DNA from: Candidatus Eremiobacterota bacterium
Lineage (GTDB): Bacteria > Vulcanimicrobiota > Vulcanimicrobiia > Vulcanimicrobiales > Vulcanimicrobiaceae
DNA: 53,277 nt
NCBI GenBank assembly: GCA_019235885.1
Contig: JAFAKB010000103.1
Coordinates: 1-53,277 of the forward strand
Direction: 5' to 3'
A model generated the notes under the pieces. That model saw nothing but the letters and a program-made list of their open reading frames with translations. It did not search any database and was not told the origin of the DNA. This document shows, piece by piece, positions 7,959-16,136 of this stretch. Position numbers and translations under genes: made by a program. Numbering within the stretch: position 1 is the first letter of the stretch; the number at the start of each line of letters is the position of its first letter.

Positions 7959-8587
7959 GGTTTCGTGGCGGCTCCTTGCGCGTCGAGGGCGCGGTTCAGT
8001 TGGAGAACGTTCACGCGCGGCTCGCCGAGCAGGCCGAACTGACGCGGCGTGACGTGCGCCGCGATCAACGCGCGCACTGCGGCCAGCGGCAGCGCGCGCG
8101 CCTTCGCGACGCGCGCCGCCTGATAGTATGCGCCTTCGGGAGAGATGTCGGGATCGATCCCGCTCGCGCTAGACGTGATCAGGTCCATCGGGATAGGTCC
8201 GGTCGCGTCGGGGTTCTCCTTCTTCAGCGCGGCGATCGTGCTCTTCGTGGCGTCGAGCAGCTTCTTGCTGGTCGGGCCGTAGTTCGTGCCGCCGGTCTGC
8301 GTCGGATCGTAGCCTTTGCCGGCCGCCGACGGACGGCCGTGGAAGTAACGCGGTTTCGTCCAGTTTTGCCCGACGAGCTCCGAACCGATCAGCGTGCCGT
8401 TCCGGTCGTAGACCAGCGAGCCTTCGGCCTGGTGGTGGAACAGGACCGTCCCGATTCCCCAGATGGCCAACGGATAGATCAGGCCGAGCGCGATCACCGA
8501 GACGATCGTGTAGAGCAGCGAGGTGGTGAGGTGCCGCAGCGTGCCTTCGCGCGCCTCGGTCGTGTCTTGCGTGGTGTTCGTTGCCAT
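7955..8587 (-). CDS. kdpC: Potassium-transporting ATPase subunit KdpC
   Basis: 210 residues, normal for KdpC. A single transmembrane helix at about residues 22-48 is followed by a periplasmic domain with the family signatures GSELVGQNW, FHGRPSA, GYDPTQTGGTNYGPTS and SASGIDPDISPEGAYYQAARVA. KdpC binds between KdpA and KdpB and aids high-affinity potassium capture. It starts 1 base after the kdpB stop and its stop overlaps the barrel gene, so this is a tightly packed operon. Nothing looks broken. Confidence 0.97.
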   Translation of the reverse strand: MATNTTQDTTEAREGTLRHLTTSLLYTIVSVIALGLIYPLAIWGIGTVLFHHQAEGSLVYDRNGTLIGSELVGQNWTKPRYFHGRPSAAGKGYDPTQTGGTNYGPTSKKLLDATKSTIAALKKENPDATGPIPMDLITSSASGIDPDISPEGAYYQAARVAKARALPLAAVRALIAAHVTPRQFGLLGEPRVNVLQLNRALDAQGAATKP

Positions 8588-8588
8588 G

Positions 8589-10715
8589 TCAGTGCGTTCC
8601 GGTGAGGTGGAGGCCGACCAGGATCAAGTCGATCGCCTTGATCCCGATGAACGGGGCGATGATCCCGCCCAGCCCGTAGACGAACACGTTCTCGCGCAGC
8701 ACGGCGTCCGCGCCGCGCGGGCGATAGGCGACGCCGCGCAAGGCGAGCGGGATCAGCGCGACGATGATCAGCGCGTTGAAGACGATCGCCGAGAGGATCG
8801 CGCTCTGCGGCGTCGCGAGCCGCATCACGTTCAGCGCGTCCATCGCGGGATACGCCGCCGCGAACATCGCCGGCAGGATCGCGAAGTACTTCGCGACGTC
8901 GTTGGCGATCGAGAACGTCGTGAGCGAGCCGCGCGTCATCAACAGCTGCTTGCCGATCTCGACGACCTCGATCAGCTTGGTGGGATCCGAGTCGAGGTCG
9001 ACCATGTTGGCCGCCTCTTTGGCGGCCTGCGTCCCGCTGTTCATCGCCACGCCGACGTCGGCTTGCGCGAGCGCCGGCGCGTCGTTCGTGCCGTCGCCGG
9101 TCATCGCGACGAGCCGGCCTTCGCCCTGCTCGCGCCGGATGAGCGCCATCTTCGTCTCGGGCGTGGCCTCGGCGAGGAAGTCGTCGACGCCCGAGTCGCG
9201 GGCGATCGCGGCCGCGGTGAGCGGGTTGTCGCCGGTGATCATCACCGTGCGGATCCCCATCGCGCGGAGGCGGTCGAAGCGGACGCGCATGTTCGGCTTG
9301 AGGATGTCCTTGAGCGCGATGCATCCGAGCACGCGCCCGCGCTCCGCGAGCAGCAGCGGCGTCCCGCCGGCGCGGGCGATCTTCTCGACCTCGGCCGCCA
9401 GGACGTCAGTGCCGACCGCCGGTTTCGCGGTCGTCGTCGCGCCGCCGCCGCCCGCCGTAACGGCACCCGCGCCGTTGTTTTGCGCGACCCAGGCGCGGAC
9501 TGCGTCGGGGGCGCCCTTGCGCAGCTGAGAGCCGTCGGCATAGTCGACGCCCGACATGCGTGTGTACGCGCTGAACGGCACGACCGTCGCATCGTGCGGG
9601 AGCGCGCCGGCCGCCGCGTCTTGCACGGCGAGCCCACCTTGCGACCCCGCGAGGAGAACGAGGGAACGTCCTTCGGGCGTCTCGTCGGCAAGCGAGGCGA
9701 AATACGCGGCGCGGTAGGCCTCGGCGTCGCTCACGCCGGGCGCCGGTATGATCTCGGTCGCCTGGCGGTTTCCGAGCGTGATCGTGCCCGTTTTGTCGAG
9801 CAGAAGCGTGTCGACGTCGCCGGCCGCTTCCACGGCGCGGCCGGACATCGCCAGCACATTGCGCTGCAGAACACGGTCCATCCCCGCGATGCCGATCGCG
9901 CTGAGCAGCCCGCCGATCGTCGTCGGAATCAGGCACACCAGGAGCGCGATCAGGACGACGACGCTCGGCACCGCGCCGGCGTAGATGGAGAACGGCGCCA
10001 GCGTCGCGACGGCGATGACGAAGATGATCGTCAGCCCCGCGAGCAAGATCGCGAGCGCGATCTCGTTCGGCGTCTTCTGGCGTTGCGCGCCTTCGACGAG
10101 CGAGATCATCCGGTCGAGGAACGTCTCGCCGGGATTCGCGCTGACGACGTAGACGATCCGGTCGGAGAGAACGCGCGTTCCGCCGGTCACCGACGAACGG
10201 TCACCGCCGGCTTCGCGGATCACCGGTGCGGACTCGCCGGTGATCGCCGACTCGTCGACCGTCGCCGCGCCTTCGACGATCTCGCCATCGGTCGCGATCA
10301 GATCGTTCGCCTCGGCCACGACGCGGTCGCCGCGGCGCAACTGCGTCGCCGGCACGTTCTCTTCTCGCGCGCCGCGGGAGCCGTCGGAAGAATCGACGAG
10401 GCGACGGGCGAGCGTCTCGGTCTTCGTTCGGCGCAGGTACTCCGCTTGCGCCTTGCCCCGCCCTTCGGCCATCGCTTCGGCGAAGTTGGCGAAGAGAACG
10501 GTGAACCACAGCCAGGCGGAGATCGCGAGGTCGAACGAAGCCTGCCCGTTCCGCACGTCCCGGAACGCGTAGAAGATCGTAACGACCGCCCCGATCTCGA
10601 CGACGAACATCACCGGGTTGCGGATCTGCACCCGCGGGTCCAGCTTGACGAACGACGACCGGATCGCCGGCCAAACGATCCCCGGATCGAGCAATGAACG
10701 TGTGCGCGCCGCCAT
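8589..10715 (-). CDS. kdpB: Potassium-transporting ATPase ATP-binding subunit KdpB
   Basis: 708 residues, a P-type ATPase. It has TGES at 159-162 (Ser162 lies at the position of the inhibitory phosphoserine known in E. coli KdpB), the phosphorylated Asp307 in DKTGTIT, a nucleotide domain insert that is longer and Gly/Ala-rich ([15 protein letters not shown]) compared with typical KdpB, the hinge [20 protein letters not shown], and C-terminal membrane helices. It hydrolyses ATP to drive potassium uptake through KdpA. ATG at 10715 follows the kdpA stop by 1 base. All catalytic motifs are intact. The Gly-rich insert around residues 410-430 is lineage-specific. Confidence 0.98.
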   Translation of the reverse strand: MAARTRSLLDPGIVWPAIRSSFVKLDPRVQIRNPVMFVVEIGAVVTIFYAFRDVRNGQASFDLAISAWLWFTVLFANFAEAMAEGRGKAQAEYLRRTKTETLARRLVDSSDGSRGAREENVPATQLRRGDRVVAEANDLIATDGEIVEGAATVDESAITGESAPVIREAGGDRSSVTGGTRVLSDRIVYVVSANPGETFLDRMISLVEGAQRQKTPNEIALAILLAGLTIIFVIAVATLAPFSIYAGAVPSVVVLIALLVCLIPTTIGGLLSAIGIAGMDRVLQRNVLAMSGRAVEAAGDVDTLLLDKTGTITLGNRQATEIIPAPGVSDAEAYRAAYFASLADETPEGRSLVLLAGSQGGLAVQDAAAGALPHDATVVPFSAYTRMSGVDYADGSQLRKGAPDAVRAWVAQNNGAGAVTAGGGGATTTAKPAVGTDVLAAEVEKIARAGGTPLLLAERGRVLGCIALKDILKPNMRVRFDRLRAMGIRTVMITGDNPLTAAAIARDSGVDDFLAEATPETKMALIRREQGEGRLVAMTGDGTNDAPALAQADVGVAMNSGTQAAKEAANMVDLDSDPTKLIEVVEIGKQLLMTRGSLTTFSIANDVAKYFAILPAMFAAAYPAMDALNVMRLATPQSAILSAIVFNALIIVALIPLALRGVAYRPRGADAVLRENVFVYGLGGIIAPFIGIKAIDLILVGLHLTGTH

Positions 10716-10716
10716 C

Positions 10717-12417
10717 TCAGTAGACCTTCCCTTGCAGGTTCAGGAGGTGCTCGACGATCGGGCCGAGCGCGTCGGCCGGGAAGAACGTGAGCGCGCCGAG
10801 GATAACGATCACGCCGATCAGCAGCACGACGAAGATCGGCGACGTCGTGCGGAACGTGCCGGCGGTCGTCGCCACCGCCTGTTTGCCGACCAGCGAGCCG
10901 GCCAGGGCGAGGACCGGAATCATGATCGCGATGCGGCCGAAGAGCATCACGACGCCGCCCGAGACGTTCCACCACGTGTTCGGCGAGAGTCCGGCGAACG
11001 CCGACCCGTTGTTGTTCACCATCGACGAGTACGCGTAGAGGATCTCGCTGAAGCCGTGCGGCCCGCCGTTGTTCAGCGTCGCGAGACCGGCGGGAAGCAC
11101 CGCCGCGATCCCCGCCGGAACGAGCGCGAACACCGGAACGACGAGCGCGGCGAGGATCGCCAGCTGAACCTCGCGCCGTTCGATCTTCTTCCCGAGATAC
11201 TCCGGCGTCCGGCCGACCATCAAGCCGGCGATGAACACCGTCAGAATCGCGTAGTAGATGATCCCGTAGAAGCCTGAGCCGACCCCGCCGAAGACGACTT
11301 CGCCGAGCTGCATGTCGAACATCGGCACGAGCCCGCCGAGTGCGGTGAACGAGTCGTGCATCGCGTTGACCGCCCCGCACGACGTGTCCGTCGTCATCGT
11401 CGCGAACAGCGCCGAGGCGGCGACCCCGAAGCGCGCTTCCTTGCCTTCCAAATTCGGGCCCGCGACGCCGAGCGCGTGGACCGCCGGGTTACCGGCCGCT
11501 TCGGCCCAGTACGCGACGGCGAACCCGACGATGAACAGCGTGCTCATCGCGCCGAACAGCGCCCAGCCTTGCCGCTGGTCTCTCACGTACCGCCCGAAGG
11601 TGTACGTCAGCGCGCCGCCGATGAGGAAGATGCAGACGAGCTCCAGCAGGTTGGTGAAGCCGTTCGGGTTTTCCCAGGGCGCCGCCGAGTTCGCGTTCAC
11701 GAAGCCGCCGCCGTTGGTGCCGAGCTCTTTGATGATCTCTTGCGAGGCCATCGGCCCTTGCGGCAGCGATTGCTTCGCGCCTTCGAGCGTCGTCGCGGTC
11801 GGGTACGCGTTAAAGTTCTGCGGGACGCCTTGCGAGAGCAGGATCAACGCGCCGGCGAACGAGATCGGCAGCAGCACGTACAGCGACGCGCGGGTCAGGT
11901 CGACCCAGAAGTTTCCGATCGTGCGCATCTGCCGGCGCGCGAGCGCGCGGATCAGCGCGACGCAGATCGCGATCCCGGCCGCCGCCGAGACGAAATTGTG
12001 CCACGCCAAGCCGGCCATTTGCGAGAGGTAGCTCATGGTCGACTCGCCGCTGTAGAACTGCCAGTTCGTGTTCGTCATGAACGAGATGGCGGTGTTCCAG
12101 GCCAGGTCGGGCGCGAGGTTTCCGAAGCCCTGCGGGTTCAGCGGCAAGAACGCTTGCAGCCGCAAGAGCGCATACAAATACAGGAAGCTGATCAGCGAAA
12201 ACGCGAGCACGGCGAAGGCGTAGCCCTTCCAGCCCATCTCGCGCGACGCGTCGATGCGGGTGAGGCGGTAGATGACGCGTTCGAGCGGTTCCAGCACCGG
12301 CGTGAGGAACACGCGCTCGCCTTCGAAGACGCGCGCCATATAGCTGCCGACCGGCTTTACCAAGAGGCAAACGATCGCGAAGATGACGGCGGCTTGCAAC
12401 CACCCGGTCAAACTCAT
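10717..12417 (-). CDS. kdpA: Potassium-transporting ATPase channel subunit KdpA
   Basis: 566 residues, a polytopic membrane protein of the SKT channel superfamily with four pore loops: [41 protein letters not shown] and [11 protein letters not shown]. These match canonical KdpA selectivity-filter segments. It forms the potassium pathway of the KdpFABC pump in the inner membrane. GGGAGG lies 8 bases before ATG 12417. It is preceded by kdpF at 12 bases and followed by kdpB at 1 base. This is the functional-looking copy; a second, divergent copy lies at 12757-14457. Confidence 0.98.
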   Translation of the reverse strand: MSLTGWLQAAVIFAIVCLLVKPVGSYMARVFEGERVFLTPVLEPLERVIYRLTRIDASREMGWKGYAFAVLAFSLISFLYLYALLRLQAFLPLNPQGFGNLAPDLAWNTAISFMTNTNWQFYSGESTMSYLSQMAGLAWHNFVSAAAGIAICVALIRALARRQMRTIGNFWVDLTRASLYVLLPISFAGALILLSQGVPQNFNAYPTATTLEGAKQSLPQGPMASQEIIKELGTNGGGFVNANSAAPWENPNGFTNLLELVCIFLIGGALTYTFGRYVRDQRQGWALFGAMSTLFIVGFAVAYWAEAAGNPAVHALGVAGPNLEGKEARFGVAASALFATMTTDTSCGAVNAMHDSFTALGGLVPMFDMQLGEVVFGGVGSGFYGIIYYAILTVFIAGLMVGRTPEYLGKKIERREVQLAILAALVVPVFALVPAGIAAVLPAGLATLNNGGPHGFSEILYAYSSMVNNNGSAFAGLSPNTWWNVSGGVVMLFGRIAIMIPVLALAGSLVGKQAVATTAGTFRTTSPIFVVLLIGVIVILGALTFFPADALGPIVEHLLNLQGKVY

Positions 12418-12429
12418 CGTGCGCCTCCC

Positions 12430-12519
12430 TCAGAAGCGTTCGGGACGCAGCATCGCGTACGTCAAGTACACGAGCGCGAGGACGGCCAGGCCTAGGCCGA
12501 CGATCAAGTCGAGCGTCAT
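12430..12519 (-). CDS. kdpF: KdpF small membrane subunit
   Basis: A 29-residue single-helix peptide, MTLDLIVGLGLAVLALVYLT followed by a YAMLRPERF tail, which is the typical KdpF pattern (hydrophobic helix, then Y-x-L-x-x-P-E-x-F). KdpF is a lipid-like stabiliser of the KdpFABC complex. Its ATG overlaps the stop of an upstream 37-codon gene (ATGA, 12516-12519), and it ends 12 bases before kdpA. Length, sequence and position all agree. Confidence 0.93.
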   Translation of the reverse strand: MTLDLIVGLGLAVLALVYLTYAMLRPERF

Positions 12520-12629
12520 ATCTTCTCGCAGCCGATCACGTAGCGGTCGAGCAGCCAGAACGAAGCTGCCGTCAGCGCCAGGAGTCCCAGCTCCAAGAGC
12601 ACGTTCATCGAGAGCATCGCATCCATCAT
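12516..12629 (-). CDS. 37-residue membrane microprotein leading the kdp operon
   Basis: The ATG at 12629 (or 12626) follows a perfect GGAGG with 7-base spacing, and the stop overlaps the kdpF ATG. The peptide has one hydrophobic helix (LLELGLLALTAASFWLL) followed by DRYVIGCEKI. The tail Tyr-Val-x-Gly-Cys-Glu is distinct from KdpF, so this is not a kdpF duplicate. Similar short peptides ending in YVxGC before kdpF occur, as far as I recall, in other phyla but are rarely annotated. Its strong ribosome site and coupling argue that it is translated as the first gene of the operon; a role in KdpFABC assembly or regulation is inference. Confidence 0.72.
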   Translation of the reverse strand: MMDAMLSMNVLLELGLLALTAASFWLLDRYVIGCEKI

Positions 12630-12756
12630 AGGCTGCCTCCGCACCGGCCGGTACCGGCCGTTCGGCCGAACCGTTCGGCCGGTCGGCGACCCCGGATACA
12701 GGCAAAGTTTCGGCCGATGGGCGGTTCTACGGCCAAGGCCCGCTCGGCTACGATCG
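12630..12756. promoter_or_regulatory. Divergent kdp promoter region with palindromic and direct repeats
   Basis: This 127-base region separates the kdp operon from the orphan kdpA. It contains a perfect 16-base palindrome CGGCCGGTACCGGCCG at 12645-12660, a 12-base palindrome GTTCGGCCGAAC at 12660-12671, and two direct copies of CCGTTCGGCCG at 12658-12668 and 12671-12681, 13 bases apart. These are strong operator candidates for a dimeric regulator controlling both directions. The binding protein is unknown; no OmpR-type kdpE is present in the window. Confidence 0.6.
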
Positions 12757-14457
12757 GTGGACATGAACGGCTGGCTCGAAGCTGCGGCGCTGGTGATCGT
12801 GCTCACCGCGGTCACTCCGCTGCTGGGCCGTTACCTGACCGCCGTCTTCGAGGGGCCACCGACCGGTGTTCGGCGGGTCTTCGGCGGCGTGGAAAACGCT
12901 ATCTATCGCCTATGCCGGATCGATCCGCGGCACGAGATGCGATGGACGACGTACTTTTGGGCGATCGTCGCGTTTACCGCGGTTTCGAGCGCGGCGCTGT
13001 TCGCGCTGCTGTTGCTGCAGGCGGTGCTGCCCTTCAATCCTCAGCGGTTCGCGAACCTTTCGCCGCTGCTCGCGTTCAACGTCGCAATCAGCTTCGCGAC
13101 GACGACCAACTGGCAGGCGTACAGCGGTGAGTCCGCGCTCGGATATCTCGCGCAGATGGCGGGGCTCGCGTGGCAGAACTTCGTCGCCGCCGCGGCCGGG
13201 CTCGCGGTCGCGATCGCGGTGATCCGCGGCTTCACCCGCTCTCGCGGCGCGACGCTCGGAAATTTCTGGGTCGATCTCACGCGCTCGCTGCTCTACGTGC
13301 TCCTCCCGATCAGCGTCCTCGGTGCGCTGCTCTTCGTGTGGCAGGGCGAGCCGCAGAACTTCTCGCCGTACCTCACCGCGACGACGCTCGACGGCGCCAA
13401 ACAGACGATCACCGGCGGACCGATGGCCTCGCAAGAGATCATCAAGCAGCTCGGTGTCAACGGCGGCGGGTTCGTAGGCGCGAACTCCGCGGCCCCGAAC
13501 GAGAACCCGACCCCGCTCACCGACTTCGCGCAGCTGCTGGCGATGTTTCTGATCGGTGCGGGGCTCACCAACGCGTTCGGCCGGCTCGTCGGCGACGTGC
13601 GCCAAGGCTGGATGCTCTACGCCGTGATGCTCGCGCTCTTCGTCGGCGGGTTTGCCGTCGTGTGGAGCGCCGAGCACGCCGGAAACCCCTTGGTCCATCA
13701 GCTCGGCGTCGCGGGTGCGAACCTTGAAGGCAAGGAAGCGCGGTTCGGCGATGGGGCCGGCGCGCTCTCGGTCACCGTGGCTACCGACACGTCGAGCGGC
13801 GCCGCGAACGTGGCCTACGACTCGCTGATGCCGCCCTCGACCCTGGTGGCGGTGTTGAACATGCAGGTCGGGGAGATCATCTTCGGCGGCGTGGGAAGCG
13901 GCTTGTACGGGATGATCCTGCTGGTGATCGTCACCGTGTTCATCGCGGGCCTCATGGTCGGCCGCACGCCCGAGTATCTCGGAAAGAAAATTGAGCGCCG
14001 CGAGATAACGCTCGCGATCTTCGCGGCGCTGATACCGACCGTGAGCACCCTGATACCGACCGCGATCGCGTTGATTCCAGGTGCCTCGGCACCAGGAAAC
14101 GGCGGACCTCACGGGTTCAGCGAGATCCTCTTCGCGTTCACCTCGGTGGCCGCAAACAACGGCAGCGTGATGGGCGGGCTGAACGTGGCGAACGATTTCT
14201 ACAACTGGTCGACCGCGATCGTCATGCTGCTCGGACGGTTCGGCACGCTCGTGCTCGCGCTCGCCGTCGCCGGAGGGCTCGTCGTCAAGCCTCGCAACAC
14301 GAAAGCAACCCCGGGCACGCTCGGCACGGCGACGCCGCTCTTCGGCGCGCTGCTCGGCTCGACGGCGCTGGTCGTCACCGCGCTGACGTTCGTCCCGGCC
14401 GACTGTCTCGCGCAGGTCGCAGAACATCTGCTGTTGCGCGCGGGAGCGACGTTCTAG
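12757..14457 (+). CDS. Second, orphan KdpA-like channel protein
   Basis: 566 residues, the same length as the operonic KdpA and collinear with it throughout ([26 protein letters not shown]). It differs at the pore loops: TTNWQAYSGES; VNGGGFVGANSAAPN, where the residue before Asn is Val instead of Thr; TSSGAANVAYDS instead of [12 protein letters not shown]; and ANNGSVMGGLN instead of [11 protein letters not shown]. Filter glycines are retained. No kdpB or kdpC follows, and the neighbouring genes are unrelated. It may pair with the operonic KdpBC, act as an independent channel, or have changed ion preference; none of these can be decided here. The start is GTG 12757 or ATG 12763. Its stop codon shares CTAG with the convergent small ORF. 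Confidence 0.92.
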   Translation: MDMNGWLEAAALVIVLTAVTPLLGRYLTAVFEGPPTGVRRVFGGVENAIYRLCRIDPRHEMRWTTYFWAIVAFTAVSSAALFALLLLQAVLPFNPQRFANLSPLLAFNVAISFATTTNWQAYSGESALGYLAQMAGLAWQNFVAAAAGLAVAIAVIRGFTRSRGATLGNFWVDLTRSLLYVLLPISVLGALLFVWQGEPQNFSPYLTATTLDGAKQTITGGPMASQEIIKQLGVNGGGFVGANSAAPNENPTPLTDFAQLLAMFLIGAGLTNAFGRLVGDVRQGWMLYAVMLALFVGGFAVVWSAEHAGNPLVHQLGVAGANLEGKEARFGDGAGALSVTVATDTSSGAANVAYDSLMPPSTLVAVLNMQVGEIIFGGVGSGLYGMILLVIVTVFIAGLMVGRTPEYLGKKIERREITLAIFAALIPTVSTLIPTAIALIPGASAPGNGGPHGFSEILFAFTSVAANNGSVMGGLNVANDFYNWSTAIVMLLGRFGTLVLALAVAGGLVVKPRNTKATPGTLGTATPLFGALLGSTALVVTALTFVPADCLAQVAEHLLLRAGATF

Positions 14458-14651
14458 CCGGCGTCGTCCGGGATGCCGGCGATCGTGCGACTCGCGCGGT
14501 ACGCGTCGAGCGGGATCGGCCCGCCGCGCGAGCGCAGCGCGCTGAGCTGCAGCTCCTCGAGCATCTCGGCGCGGCGCCGGCGCAGCCCGTCGGCGATCTC
14601 TTGAGCGCGCCGTAAGCGCAGCTCGTCCCGGCGAAGCCGATCGTCGATCAT
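14454..14651 (-). CDS. Small charged helical protein, unknown
   Basis: 65 residues, very rich in Arg/Glu/Leu in a heptad-like pattern (LRRDELRLRRAQEIADGLRR), so probably one long helix or short coiled coil with a flexible tail. The start ATG at 14651 has only a weak GGGA upstream. Its stop overlaps the orphan kdpA stop (CTAG at 14454-14457). I do not recognise a family. It lies downstream of the RsbW-like gene on the same strand, 66 bases away, so it may share its transcript. It could be a spurious high-GC frame. Confidence 0.45.
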   Translation of the reverse strand: MIDDRLRRDELRLRRAQEIADGLRRRRAEMLEELQLSALRSRGGPIPLDAYRASRTIAGIPDDAG

Positions 14652-14717
14652 GCCATCCCGTTACCCGCCGCCAAGCCTCACGGCTCGAGCAAGCGACGAT
14701 GCTCCTTCGCGGGGCGG

Positions 14718-15317
14718 TCAGCGCGCGAGGTTGCCGCGCCGGCGGGTGACCGGGAGCGTCACGGTGGTCGTGGTCGTGCCGTGCTCGCGGCGCACGACGA
14801 GGCCGCTGCCGAACGCGCTGACCAGAAACAGCCCGCGCTGGGACTCGGAGAAGTCGGCCGGTAGGTGGACGTCGTCGACCGAGTAGCCCGGACCGTTGTC
14901 GGCGACCTCGAGGATCGCCGTGGGCCCGTTCCAGCGCAGCCGCACGTCGATCGCGCCGGGCGCGTGGCGCGCGACGTTGCCGAGCAGCTCGCCGAAGATC
15001 AGCTCGGCGCCGTAGAGGTCCGAGGCCGGCTCGACCTGCGCGGCGAGGTACCGCTGGAAGATCGTGCGCGCGTTGTTCGCCAGCGACGCGTCCGCGATGC
15101 GGAAGACGAAGCCGGTGCTGTCGGCCTTCAGGGTCCAGCCCTCCGAGGACCGCCTTTCGCCGGGCGAACGCTCCACGAGGACACTCTGTACCCCTTCAGA
15201 GCGAGCCGGTCCCGCCCGGTTCCCGCCGAACTGCCCGATCCGGGGGTATCCCGGGCTGTCAACCTGAGTATCGCCCGAGAGTTCCGTTAAGTCTCGAGCA
15301 ACTTGAGGCCAATCCAA
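14718..15317 (-). CDS. RsbW-like ATP-binding (GHKL) protein, putative anti-sigma factor
   Basis: The C-terminal ~130 residues form a compact HATPase domain: an N-box-like ELLGNVARHAPG, DNGPGYS as the G1 box, and RGLFLVSAFGSG as the G2 region. There is no His-phosphotransfer domain. This is the RsbW/SpoIIAB-like anti-sigma kinase architecture, which binds a sigma factor or phosphorylates a STAS antagonist. No STAS or sigma gene is adjacent. The N-terminal ~55 residues are low in family similarity, and a start at GTG 15176 would give about 152 residues, so the true start is uncertain. It acts in the cytosol. Partner unknown. Confidence 0.75.
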   Translation of the reverse strand: MDWPQVARDLTELSGDTQVDSPGYPRIGQFGGNRAGPARSEGVQSVLVERSPGERRSSEGWTLKADSTGFVFRIADASLANNARTIFQRYLAAQVEPASDLYGAELIFGELLGNVARHAPGAIDVRLRWNGPTAILEVADNGPGYSVDDVHLPADFSESQRGLFLVSAFGSGLVVRREHGTTTTTVTLPVTRRRGNLAR

Positions 15318-15367
15318 AAGCGCCGCTCCCGACGCCGTCTAATGCTTTTCCAATCGAAGGGAGGGCG

Positions 15368-16093
15368 GTGTTGGCGTACGAGGTGATCAAGCGCGTCAGC
15401 GGACGAGCCTACCGCTACCGGGTGGAAAGCTTCCGCGACCCGGAGACCCGCCGCGTCCGCGGGCGCTGGACGTACCTGGGCCGCGTCGACCCGGCCGACG
15501 CCGGCTTGCCGGAGCGCCCGGCGAAGCCGAGCTCGCGCGAGCGGCTGCTCGAAGCGGTCTCGCGGCTGCTGGCCACGACCGAGGCCGAGTCGCTCTCGGC
15601 GGGCTCGATCGCGCGCGAGGCCGGCGTCGCGTACGGCACGTTCTACCGCTATTTCACCGACCGCGCGCACGCTGTGCGCGAGGCGCTGCTGCGCCGCGGC
15701 CCGACCCTCGGCGACGTGGTGACCCGGTTCGGCCAGCCGCCCGGGAACGGGGAAGCCGAGCGCGAGCGGCTCGCGAGCTGGCTGCGGCAGGTCGCCGCCA
15801 CCGCGCGCCGCGAGCGCGGCGTCGTGCGCGCCTGGCACGTCTACTCGAACGCCGACGACGCCGTCGTGCGCGCCCGCCGGCTCGCCGTCGACGCCGCGGT
15901 CGACCAAGTCGCCGCGTACCTGGAGGCGCTGCGCGTCGCGGGGGTGAGCGCGATCTCGTCGTCGCGTTTCGCGGCGTACGCGCTGGTCGCGCTCGCCGTC
16001 GCGCTCGGCCGCGACGCGGCGCTCGACGACGACGTCAGCCCGCGAGTCGACGGGCTCATTGCGCTCGCGTGGGATCTCTGCGGCCTGGGCTGA
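15368..16093 (+). CDS. TetR/AcrR-type regulator with an unusual N-terminal extension
   Basis: 241 residues. The GTG at 15368 is preceded by GGGAGGG, a clear ribosome site. A TetR helix-turn-helix lies at about residues 56-103 (LSAGSIAREAGVAYGTFYRYFTD), followed by an all-helical ligand/dimer domain. The first ~45 residues (AYRYRVESFRDPETRRVRGR, then WTYLGR) are not part of TetR proteins; the pattern Y-x-Y-x-V-E-S-x-R-D ... Y-L-G resembles the N-terminal strand-rich module seen in some transposase-like proteins. It is probably a repressor of unknown target. It lies upstream of the S9 peptidase, with 43 bases between stop and start, so it could control or be co-transcribed with it. Confidence 0.85.
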   Translation: MLAYEVIKRVSGRAYRYRVESFRDPETRRVRGRWTYLGRVDPADAGLPERPAKPSSRERLLEAVSRLLATTEAESLSAGSIAREAGVAYGTFYRYFTDRAHAVREALLRRGPTLGDVVTRFGQPPGNGEAERERLASWLRQVAATARRERGVVRAWHVYSNADDAVVRARRLAVDAAVDQVAAYLEALRVAGVSAISSSRFAAYALVALAVALGRDAALDDDVSPRVDGLIALAWDLCGLG

Positions 16094-16136
16094 GCGTGCC
16101 GTAGGACGCCTTTCGAGACCGACCGAAGGCGCGCGC

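Noticed and set aside
8523-10697. A 724-codon plus-strand frame opposite kdpB
   Set aside because: It lies entirely antisense to an intact P-type ATPase and contains no recognisable motif.
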